A stretch of DNA of 64,000 nucleotides from Microplitis mediator (taxonomy: Eukaryota; Arthropoda; Insecta; Hymenoptera; Braconidae), in assembly GCF_029852145.1 (NCBI RefSeq), contig NC_079971.1, forward strand, positions 20,211,563 to 20,275,562, written 5' to 3'. Below, in pieces: positions 34,154 to 45,000 of this stretch. The notes beneath the pieces are model-generated. The model had not been told where the DNA came from and did no database searches. It was given only the letters and a program-made list of their open reading frames with translations. Both the position numbers and the translations under genes were made by a program. Numbering within the stretch: the stretch's first letter is position 1; every line of letters starts with the position of its first letter.

Positions 34154-34712
34154 TATAATGATAGACAGCCCTTCCAAAAAATTGACCTTGAGCCTTGAGC
34201 AAATCTTGAGCAAGCCATGCACAGCTATTTTCAACATAATGCTGGCGTCAGTCTTTCTCTAAAATTAAGTTATAATGTGGCACGAATTTCTTGTGTATTA
34301 AGACTTGCATTAGTCTTGCTATTGAAATCTGGCCACAAGTATCTGCAGCAAGGCACATACGTAGAAAAAGACACTAACGTTTATCAAACTTGAGACCAGG
34401 CTTATGCTCAAGCCTTGTACACAATTGTTGTATATGTATACAATCTGTATACTGACTTTCTTAGTACTGAATTTAAATTCAATAAAATTATTAATGTTTT
34501 AGAAAACATTGAAGAGAGATTTACGTTTTGATAAATTTGGTGGCCCTGAAAAGGGCCATTTAGTTTTTTGAGGATAAGGAATTTTACTTAGAGCTAGTAT
34601 ATTGGGTAACAGAATCGGTTCCTGTACTGACAATAAATAATTTAATAAATCCTCTAATAATACAAAATTATTTACAAATATTCACAATTGTGATTAAATT
34701 GTCTTAGTAGAC

Positions 34713-35735
34713 TTAAGACAATTTACATTTTTTAGCAGGTGAAAAATTACCATCAGTATCAGTATCTATTTTCCGTTTCTGACTGAAATTATCGATAGTT
34801 TCAATTGTCATATTAAGATCAACTGAAGTTGCTGGAGTCATTTGAGTATTCCTACTTTCAATTAAATTATCCTGCAGCACTTTAGCTGTCTCTTGATCCG
34901 ACGAAATAGAGCTCCGTACTTGGCAGTTGGTCGAAGTCAATTGGCCAGTTGGAGAACTGTTCAATAAACACATCACCCAGTTCTTAATTCGTGATGGAAT
35001 TTTATTTAAAATTTCGCTGAATTCCTTATCCATTTCAACAAACAGATCATTCGTGACTTGGCAATCAAGAAGCCAAAACCAAGGATTCCCATCGATGACT
35101 TCCGGAATCTTCCACTTAGACGATTTAATTATCAAATATATACAGAAGCATGCCACAACTGCCGGTTTATATTTGACGCACATTGACGTCAGCTGCAAAG
35201 TGTAAGTTGCTAACTGCAGAAAAATTTGGCCAAGTTCCTTGCTAGCATGTATTTTTTTACAGAAATTCAGAATATAAGCATGCGGGTGACTCATATCCAT
35301 ATCGAACTCAAATGTTATCAGGAAAATGTTCTCGTTCATAATTATCGAGTTAGCATTCTTCCGGTACTCGGCAGTGGTGGTGTCCAGCGTGTAATTGTCG
35401 ACTCGTTTCAAACACATATGAAGAGCTCTGATCACGTCTGGTAATTTTTGTGGCTCTTCTTCGACCTTTGCCGCCACAAAAATTGCCGTCGCTGCCACTT
35501 CATATCTGTGGAATTTGAGCAGTGAATGCTCAGTGTAAAATCTGTGCATGCACACCGTAGCAGTATTTACACTGACTTCAGACAAATTTAGCCGCTTGCC
35601 CAAGTCTTTGATCAAATAAGCGGCTTGCTGCTTATAATCCAATTCTTTTTCCGCACTGACACCATCTTTAAAACTTGGAGAGTTCTTCAATTCCTCTGAG
35701 TTAAAATACCACTTACGAGCCATGATAACACACAA
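34713..35735 (-). CDS. Cyclin-T-like protein, intact retrocopy
   Basis: A 340-codon uninterrupted frame without introns. Residues about 8-115 carry the first cyclin box (RKWYFNSEELKNSPS, DYKQQAAYLIKDLGKRLNLS, ATVCMHRFYTEHSLLKF, AAKVEEEPQKL). About 130-235 carry the second (LITFEFDMDMSHPHAYIL, LQLTSMCVKYKPAVVACFCI, KWKIPEVIDGNPWFW). Cyclin T pairs with CDK9 in P-TEFb, which releases paused RNA polymerase II. The tail is short and ends in a basic SPAKKCKLS that could be a nuclear signal. Animal cyclin T is usually 700 residues or more, so this is a truncated retrogene lacking the histidine-rich C-terminal region. It also lacks about 45 residues retained in the broken copy at 20155. No frame damage is visible over 1 kb, so it may be under selection. 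Whether it binds CDK9 is unknown. Confidence 0.82.
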   Translation of the reverse strand: MCVIMARKWYFNSEELKNSPSFKDGVSAEKELDYKQQAAYLIKDLGKRLNLSEVSVNTATVCMHRFYTEHSLLKFHRYEVAATAIFVAAKVEEEPQKLPDVIRALHMCLKRVDNYTLDTTTAEYRKNANSIIMNENIFLITFEFDMDMSHPHAYILNFCKKIHASKELGQIFLQLATYTLQLTSMCVKYKPAVVACFCIYLIIKSSKWKIPEVIDGNPWFWLLDCQVTNDLFVEMDKEFSEILNKIPSRIKNWVMCLLNSSPTGQLTSTNCQVRSSISSDQETAKVLQDNLIESRNTQMTPATSVDLNMTIETIDNFSQKRKIDTDTDGNFSPAKKCKLS

Positions 35736-36296
35736 TTATATAGGTCTATAACTTTACTATAAACTTTATTACTTAACAGAAACAGTTGATGAACTTATGA
35801 AGTCACACAATTTTTTTATTTTTGTAAACTTGTAATTTATTCTCTGACGAACTGTACGGTATTGAGTTCAAGAATGAAGTGGTGAATATTGTCGAGACAC
35901 TACAGTTTAAAAGATTTCCGAACAAAGCAGTTAAAGATTTTGTCTTAATGACATTGTCGCTGGTAAGAGTATGGGGATAATGAGTAAGTAAGTTTGGGGT
36001 GAAAGAAATGTACCTGAGGTAGCAAAGGTCATTAGACTAATGACGAATGGCAATTATTATGTTTATGGCTATACGAGTTTGTAATATTCTGTTGTTGGAC
36101 TAATTCATATTTATGGGTCAAGCGACTGATGGTGAATGATAAAGTTCATAATTTAATATTTACGTCAAAGTTTAAAATAATAAATTGAAATTTTTCTGAA
36201 CAATAGAGAATGGAATCAAACATTGAAGGTGTGCTTGGCAAAGTGGCGATTTGTATTTCGTACTAGAAGGTCGGTGGTAAAATTTTAGTTGTGGCT

Positions 36297-36560
36297 AACT
36301 AGTAAAAACAGCGAAAGGGCTGCACATAATTCTGTTAAATCGCAGGTCCCGCCAAAAATAATAACAATAATTGTCGCATCGGAACCTGCGACCCAATGAA
36401 AAAATTTCTTGCAGGAGAGGGGAGAATTTCTCACAAGTGAGTGGCTCGCAGGTTCCAATGAGAATAATAACAATAATAATTGAGTCGGTATTTGCGATCC
36501 AATGACAATGCAATCAAAGTCGCGGGAAAAATTACTCAATTTAAAAATTAGTTTATGAGA
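36297..36560. repeat. Third, partial copy of the CCAAT/GTGAGTGGCTCGCAG module
   Basis: AAAACAGCGAAAGGGCTGC to GCAATCAAAGTCGCGGGAAA parallels 18050-18380 and 32620-32920 but lacks one internal unit. It lies just outside the duplicated block, which suggests the module itself is a dispersed repeat. Confidence 0.6.
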
Positions 36561-36629
36561 CCAAGAGAGAAAAGTAAGACATTCTTAACCACACGGGTAA
36601 ACCCCACCTGCCTTCGTGAAGTCTACATA

Positions 36630-36795
36630 TTTTTAACCAGATCTGCAACTGAAAGTTTATTTTTTTGCTTCTGTTTCAATAAAGAAGCTCGCATGCGCGA
36701 ATTTTTATCGTTTGTTTTCTCATAAGAGATAATTAAGAATCTCTTCCCCCTAAACAGGGCAAGAATGTGAACTTTCGGGGGAGGTGAGATGAAAA
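36630..36795. mobile_element. ACCTGAAAGTTT-type element, uninterrupted copy
   Basis: AACCAGATCTGCAACTGAAA on the left and GTGAACTTTCGGGGGAGGT on the right match the split copy at 10792-11335, without the insertion found there. Confidence 0.6.
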
Positions 36796-37209
36796 TAGTA
36801 TATTATACATCTAGGGAGGAAGGGGAACTAGTAGTCAGGAGAGACAGAACACCCAGCTGCTGCCATAGCAGATCACAGAAGAATATAAGCGCAGCATCTG
36901 TAATACGCCCGGAGAGGAACTGCGCCTGATAGTCAGAGTTTCTGATCAGAAAGTTGGTGTAGGGAAGACCGGGGTGTTACGGCCCCCTGGGACACGGCGG
37001 CCCCCCTCAAAAATTTGGTAAAAATTTTTTTTTTATTTTCGGTCAAATCATGATATCTCTGATGGTTTAAAGATATTTTAGACTGATCTGCGATATCTGG
37101 GACATAATGGACCACCTGAAAAAAAAACTTGCTGCAAAAAAAATTTTTTTTTCTGAACTAAAATGAATTTGAAAAATTTATTGATTGAAGCTCTTTTAGG
37201 TCAACAGAT
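36796..37209. other. Gene-free repeat-rich spacer
   Basis: It contains a less AT-rich stretch (36850-36960) and a GGGAAGACCGGGGTGTTACG end followed by T- and A-runs, similar in style to the GGGG-ended elements. No gene. Confidence 0.4.
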
Positions 37210-37446
37210 TAGGGAAAGGTGGCCTAAAGCGGGTATGTTAACGTTAAGAGACGAGAAAATTTAGTATTTGTATGATAACAATAATGATTTATTTTTTTTT
37301 TGATAGAGAATTTATCGAACTTTAAAATCAATAAGCAATATTGTATAAATTTGGATTAATTTATGATTTATTATTAAAATTAAAAAACACTCTCAAAAAC
37401 CGCTTTGCCCTAGGGGTGGGCCTAAAGCGGGTAATCCGTTCCCTTG
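37210..37446. mobile_element. Repeat copy, AGGGAAAGGTGGCC end
   Basis: Nearly identical to 22346-22536 over 190 bases. It continues to CTAGGGGTGGGCCTAAAGCG and CCGTTCCCTT. Confidence 0.6.
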
Positions 37447-37927
37447 ATTTTTTCCTTTAATCTGCATATTTCATGAGATATTTAAAAAAAACCGCGATTG
37501 TATCGAAAAATGAACTTTGATCGTCCTGAGGCACGTGTTCTTTTTACTTAAAAAAAAAACCAAATTCCCCACGTATTCTTCACTAAAAACAAGCTTTTTA
37601 TGGGGCGCCTGAGAAAATTTAATTTTTAACGACCACCCTAATGTACTTAATATTATAGTTTTGATAAATTAAAAAAACTTTAAACAAAAACAATATAATG
37701 CACAGAGATCTCGGAGTTTTAACCGTAAAATCTGAAATAAAACAATTTAGCATCAACTATGAGACTAGACTAATGTATCACCCCAACACTCTAGCAACAA
37801 ACCTATTGAACGTCGAGCAATTTAGCAGAAGATTGAAAAGATATAAACCTTCAGATCTAAAAAACCGATTCGACTAATTCAATACCTCGCATGCCATAGA
37901 GTTTACCTCCTACACCTGTAATATATG
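37447..37927. other. Gene-free AT-rich spacer
   Basis: No coding potential and no assigned repeat. Confidence 0.4.
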
Positions 37928-38601
37928 AATCGTTTATTTGAGAAAGCCCTTAAGTCATGTTTTTTACGAAATTGGGTTTTTGGATTTTTGGGTTCTTTGG
38001 ATGTCCCTCCATAGAAATCAATCAAAATATGCATCAAATCAGCGTTTAAAAAAAAATTAACGGGGGGACAGCAATTTCATTTAATTGAGAAACCCCATAA
38101 GTCAATGACTCAAATAAACATATGCAGTTTTAGTTTTACAGAAATCATTTTTTTTTTTTTTATTTAAAATTCGCGTTATTTTGGGAAATTAATTTCAAAT
38201 GTTGTTTTATTGTTGACTGTTATATGACTAATTAAAATGTTTAAATTAATTATAGTTTTTTGTAATTTCTGAGTTTCAGAGTTCAAATATGTATTTAATA
38301 CTTCATTTTATCAGTGTAATAAATGATTTGAGTGGAAAAATTTAAAAAAACAATGATTTTATAACTTTTTTTCCGTTTGGCTGAGAAATCCCATGAGTCA
38401 ATGAACTTTAAATAATTTTTTTAAGTAGTTTCAGTTAAAAAATTAAATTTTTCTTGTTGGGATCTTTTCCAGAGACGCTAACATTATTGTATTCAATTAT
38501 TTATTTATTATTTTAATGTCAAGTTTTTCCAAAAAAATGTTTTTTGTGTTTCCTGAAAAATTTTGTTTTTTTGACTTATGGGGTTTCTCAAATAAACGAT
38601 T
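37928..38601. mobile_element. TIR element with AATCGTTTATTTGAGAAA ends, copy 1
   Basis: AATCGTTTATTTGAGAAAGC on the left is matched by GTTTCTCAAATAAACGATT on the right. The motif CCCATAAGTCAATGA and its variants recur inside. A copy of nearly the same length, about 90% identical or better by eye, lies at 44311-44986 in the same orientation. Confidence 0.8.
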
Positions 38602-39004
38602 TATATGTATCATAAAAGTTACTTAATATTAATTAGCAGATTGTAGTTTAAATTAATAATAAAAAAAAAAATCACAATAAATAAATCAATATTATTATTA
38701 AATTATTTATTTATTTATATCTCCATAAAAAAAAAGGCATTCATACTTATAATTATTTCTTTTCTTTAAATCTCTACATTCCAATGAATTATTTAATAAA
38801 ACTTGTGATAATCGCTACTTACATTAATTTATTTTCACTTTATTATATTTTATTTATATTTATGTTAAACTAAAAATAGGACTGAATCAAATAATAAATT
38901 TTTCATTATCATTTGCATTTTTTTTTGTAAAAAAAAAGAAAAAGTTTTGTTTACAACAACGAAGAGAATTTAATATAATAATTAATAGTTAAAATAAAAT
39001 TAAA
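38602..39004. other. 3' flank of the MINDY3-like gene
   Basis: AT-rich. A minus-strand AATAAA-type motif lies near 38829, about 175 bases beyond the stop, and may be the polyadenylation signal. Confidence 0.4.
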
Positions 39005-42000
39005 TTAATTTAAGCTAGGTGTTATGTTGCCATTCCACTGCACTTCAATGCTCGGCCATTTGGTTTGCAATACCGTCAGCATTGGATTACTGTCTAAAAT
39101 ACAATTAACTGTACACTCAAGTAACACAGCATCACCGGTATGATAAATAATACGATTATCGGGATTACTACGTGGCAATCCGTTGTAATGCAACAGCGGA
39201 AACGTATCTGGACATGTCTGTGGCTCTTCAGGAAAAAATTCATCCATAAATGATGCTAATAATATTATACCCAATGATTCACTATCTAATTTTTTCCTCA
39301 TTATGTCAACACTAAAAAGAAAAAAAAAACATAGAATTAAATAAATTTTTCAATTTAGACGTAAGCAATAAAGTGTCAACCCACAAAAAATCAATTGTGG
39401 ATATTTTTACACCAAATAATTATTTAGTAAGTAAAAAATTTTTTTGACGAGTTTAGCGTTAAAAAAAAATTTTTGAACCATGAAGTCAAAAAAATTGTTG
39501 ACACAAGTTAATTAAGGAACTCGAGTTTAATACTAGATTGCAAAGGGTCATTAATTATAATAAAAATTAAAGTAACGGTAAGGTAAAAGCCCCTTTACCC
39601 GCTCAGTACCATTAGACGCTCACTTTAACTGTTTGAGGCGTTTTTTTATAATTTTTATAAAAAAAAATTACAACTAAAAATATTATTATTGATAAATAAT
39701 TATTTGTGAATCTAAATATATTAAAATATGATGTATCAAATTATTTTATAATAGATTATAAATTTAAATTAAATGACTGTTTTCAAAATCGCGCTCATCC
39801 GAGCATTTTTTACTTTGACGTTCATTCGTTAGATTAAATTTAGGTAACGTCAAATTTTTTAAGAATTGTTGTAACTATATCTTATTAAATACATTTTTAA
39901 AATTCATGAAATTTTATATTATGAAAGAATAAAGTAGTATAATTTATAAATTATTTGTCCAAATCAATAAACTTATCATAGTTTAATTGATATTGTCTTT
40001 GAGCGACTACAGGGCCATGTGCTGATCGAGTAATGGTACATGACAACTTTTAGTGAGCGACTATGGGTACACTCAAGGACCTTATTTAAAAAATTAATAA
40101 TAATTAATTATCAAGATTATTCTTCAAACTTAAATTTTATTCTAATACTCGAAACTTCAAGAAATAACTATAAAAAAAAATATGGTTTTTCATTTTATTT
40201 ATTAATTTATATTGAGTGATTTAATCTGACTCCAATGAAAAGTGAGCGGGTATAGGGGCCTTTACTTTACGTTATTGTAAAATACAAATTTAAGTTTTAC
40301 TGAATATGTCAACAACGTATTTGCTTTTTAGTGACTTGCGATTTTAGCAATACATCGTCAAGTTGCTTCAGATTAATTAGATTTAGTAGCTAAGTGTCAT
40401 TAATAATTTTGCAAAACTGAGTCAAGTCTTATAAAACGTTTTTGAAAATTAGATTTTAGTTTTTTATATTTCTTTTTAAAAAAGTGCGTTTTCTTGTTTT
40501 TTGAAGTGCGTTTTTTGTGGATTTTATTATTTTAAATCCTGAAACTATTATATATTTTTTTTTTATTGAACATTGATCAATAAACGCATATAGAAGCAAC
40601 TTATGATCGAATAATTTTAAGATAAATTTTGTTAAGAATAATTTAAAATCTTCAAATGCAATTTTCTCAAAATGTCCTCTATGTTGGTTGACACATTCTA
40701 AAAAATTATGGTTTAAAAATGGCCCCCGAATGCATTGTAAAGCCGAGTAGTGTGATCCTAAAGTTAGTAGACAATTATCAATTTTTTGATTTTTTTTTCT
40801 AACAAATCAATTACGAAAAAAAAAAAAATAAAAATATGCACATGTAGAATATTAATAAAGCTATAGGTGCAATTTTTTGAATTTTTTTTTTTTTACAATT
40901 TATCGTTTCTAAAAAAATCAAAAAATTAATAGACGTTGGCTAACTTCAGTATCATTTAAAAATCCTCGGTGTTAATTATCTATCCGTGTAATATTAAGAC
41001 GGTATAATCTTTTTTTTACACCATTCCGTGCTATTCTAGTTATAATTTTGATTAATGAGCAGCAAATGATCATTGAACATTTTTAACTACACGGAATAAA
41101 AAGATATTGGGCGCAAGAAAAATTTTTTCCGCCCCAAGAAAATTTTCGTTTTCAATTCATAATGCAAAAAGTTTCTTAGGGCAACTAAAAATTTTCTTGG
41201 GGCGAGTAAAAATTTTTCGCGCCAAGAAATCCTTTTTTTCTTTGTATTTAATCAATAGTAATTAACGCAAAATTATGACTAAATTCAACACGATATTTGG
41301 TGTATTTTTCACATCAAAATTTTTACACCGAGTCATTTAAACTACACCGAGTCCAAAAATTTTTTACAGTGCACATTATCACTTATCTACGTCCATGTAT
41401 TATTAATGAACAAAAATAATAAACTTACTATTCAGTATCAGCGACTAATCCCAATTCAGCAAGAACATCTTGCAACAAATTTGTTGGTATAAAATTATTA
41501 CCCTCAGGATCAAATTTTTTGAAGATACGTCTCGCTTGTTCAGCGGGAGTTTCCGGGCTCACAAGACGTCGGTCAGTTGAAAATAACACTGTCAAGTGCG
41601 TCTCTGATCCTAGAACCCATACTGGGTGCGATGGAGACTTTAGAAATGTACCAACTTCACAGAAACGCAAATGCTCGAGAAACGCTAGAAAACCTACTGC
41701 ATTCTGCTTGTCTATTCCACGTAATTCTGAAATTTAATTTAATATAATTATTATTTGTTTTTAATTTATTATTAAATAAACAGTGATTGCAATTTTCTAT
41801 TTCCCATTTAAACAATACGGGGAATTTTTTTTTTTAAATTCGTAATTTTATATCTCATGAGCTAATTATTGTACCGGAAAGATCAATGCGTATTTTTGTA
41901 GGAAATTAAAAGCTCTACAAAAAAGGTCTCTTATAATTTTCCGATAAATTTACTCTTTCAAAAGTTATTTAACGTCAAATTTAAATTCATGGAAAATTTC

Positions 42001-45000
42001 AGTATTATTTAAAATTCCCGCCAAAAATATCAGTTTTATCACAAAATGTCATAGGGCTTTTTTTGTAGACCATTTTATTTCCAATAAATTAACTTTGACC
42101 AAGTTTTCGAAATTCGGCAATGCTCTCAAATTATTCGCATTTAAACGTCAATTTCCTAAGAAAAATTGTGTTCTGACATGGTGACCACAGATTTTTGAAA
42201 CTGAAATTCCCTGACTTTTCCAGGTATTCTAGTAAAATAATTAAAAAATTCCCTGACCATATGTAGTAATATTAAATCATTGAAAATAATTATTTAATTC
42301 AAAATAAAATGGTATAAGTCAGTTCAATAAATAATCAAATTTTTTACAGAGTAGGAAATTAAATTCTCTACAAAAAGGTCTCTTGTCTCATACGCTTGAA
42401 GTTGATAGAAAAAAAGTTATGGTTGACACTTGGGGGAAAAAATTGAATTTTGAGGATGAAAAAAATTTGTTCATTTTTCATTCGTTGACTAGCAGGATTT
42501 CTTTTTTTTTATTATTTTGCAATTAGTTCTCAACGTCAAAGCTCTGTAACTTTTTTTCTATGCGCTCTATTAAAACGACTCTAAGGACCATTTTTAAAGA
42601 TAATTAAATTTTCTAAAACATAGTAACCACAGATTTTTGAAATTGAAATTCCCTGACTTTTCCAGGTATTCCAGTAAAATAATTAAAAAATTTCCTGACC
42701 ATATGTAGTAATATTAAACCATTGGAAATATTTATTTAATTCAAAATAAAATGGTACAAGTCAGTTCAATAAATAATCAATCATTGTCGTCACATGAAAC
42801 TTTATTTTATTATTTGTCAATGTTCATAGGTTTTTTTTATTTACTAAATGAATGATTTTTTATTTTTTATTTTAAGTCTATGATTTTATATAACTTACTC
42901 TATAACAAAATATAAATAAATTTTTCATTTTCACTAGAATAAATTTCATAAATAAGAACGTTTTATAGAATATTAATAAAATATTAATCAAGTACGCGAA
43001 TAATAAATATAGTGAAACTTATTAGTTCAATACTTATGTATACTTTTAATGTTTTTGGTTTTTTAACTTGTCAATATGCATGTTAACAGCTTGAAGATCC
43101 TCACAATTGGTTTCTACTAAGACTTTTTTTTCTAACAGCCTTTTTAATTCTGACTGCTTCATTTTTTCGCTATTGGAATCAATTCCTACTAATTTTTTTT
43201 TCAACGGTATTACAATCGCATTCACGCCGCGCCACTTTTTGAACAGTTTTGACAGAAAAAAAAATTTATCGGATTTTTTCAGTCAAAAAATAAGAAAGTA
43301 AAAATTTTTCCAGCTTTGTGACGAAATTTCCTGACTTTTCCCTGATTTTTCCAGTATATTTATAATTCCCTGACATTTCCAGGTTTTCCAGAAATGTGGC
43401 CACCATGAATTACTTTTTATTTTAATAATTTAACAAACTCTAGCTCGTCATTTTACTCTGTAAAATTCTAAACTAAAATAAACTAAATAAAAAAATATCA
43501 TACCAAGTCCACCAACATTTTGGTCATGATCCCAAACATGTCCAACAGCCCGTCCAGTGAGCATGAGATTAATCAAACTCTGACTGCCATAGCCATAAGT
43601 AGAGTCAATGGCCGGTTCACTTGGGTCAGACATTTCATTGGCCATGCCCTCAAATCCTTTGGTACAAACAACAGTATAGAGCAGCAACAAAACACCAAAC
43701 TGTTCCTTAAACATATCAATTCTCGAAGTGAGCCATTTCTCAACATCGTCCAAGCTCCTGGTCTCCACTATCCTCAGCCTCGAGTGAAAATACTCCGAGT
43801 CTCTGTCATGAGCTTCAATGTCATCCCCATCTCCATCTCCATCCCTATCTCTATCTCTGTCTCCATCACCATCGCCATCATTATCACCGTCATTATCATC
43901 GTCGTCCTGATCATCATCATTACGATTATGGACAATATGAACCAGCGAATAGTAAGGCGGGTCATCAGCAGCCTGTGATATTATTTCTAATGCCGCTTTA
44001 ACCAGCAGAGCATCCTGTTTATCACTCGTTATATCTCTCCATGTGTTTGGTGCTCCTTGTAGCAATAAATCTTTTATTATGAATGCTTGTACAGGTGCTA
44101 TTACTGCACACGGACCGCCTTCCAATTGTACCAATGCCGTTGGTTCATCCTCAGAAAATATAAAACCTTTAAAAATTAATTTATTTTAATATTTATCATC
44201 GTAATTAATAATGATCCTAAAGTTAGTAGACGAGTGTGAATGCAGCAGACATGAGACAATTTATAAACTTAAAATAGATAAATTTAAAAAAATGCGCGTA
44301 CTGATATTTGAATCGTTTATTTAAGAAACCCCATAAGTCATGTTTTTACAAAATTGGGTTTTTGGCATTTTTGGGTTCTTTGGATGTCCCTTCATAGAAA
44401 TCAATGAAAATATGCATCAAATCAACGTTTAAAAAGAAATTAACGGGCTGACAGCAATTTCATTTAATTGAGAAACCCCATAAGTCAATGACTCAAATAA
44501 ACATTTGCAGTTTTAGTTTTACAGAAATAATTTTTTTTTTTTTTTATTTAAAATTCGCGCTTTTTTGGGAAATTAATTTCAAATGTTGTTTTATTGTTGA
44601 CTGTTATATGACTAATTAAAATGTTTAAATTAATTATAATTTTTTGTAATTTCTGAGTTTCAGAGTTCAAATACATATTTAATACTTCATTTTATCAGAG
44701 TAATAAATGATTTGAGTGGAAACATTTAAAAAAACAATGATTTTATAACTTTTTTTTCCGTTTGGTTGAGAAACCCCATAAGTCAATCAACTTTAAATAA
44801 TTTTTTTAAGTAGTTTCAGTTAAAAAATTAAATTTTCCTTGTTGGAATCTTTTTCAGAGACGCTAACATTATTGTATTCAATTATTTATTTATTATTTTA
44901 ATGTCAAGTTTCTCCAAAAAAATTTTTTTTGTGTATCCTGAAAAATTTTGTTTTTCTGACTTATGGGGTTTCTCAAATAAACGATTCATTTGGGTTACAT

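Larger units (their letters stand above)
31115..36205. repeat. Duplicated block, copy B
   Basis: It aligns with 17513-20730 plus 28432-29215, same orientation. It is interrupted by elements at 31575-32618 and 33399-34153 and by an unidentified segment of about 280 bases at 35815-36092. It contains the intact cyclin-T-like gene. Confidence 0.75.

Noticed and set aside
34927..35444. Two plus-strand frames of 92 and 72 codons
   Set aside because: They are antisense to the cyclin-T-like coding frame and follow its codon pattern.
43520..43978. 152-codon plus-strand frame with an Ile/Ser-rich stretch
   Set aside because: It is the antisense shadow of exon 2 of the MINDY3-like gene; the Ile run is the complement of the Asp-rich repeat.
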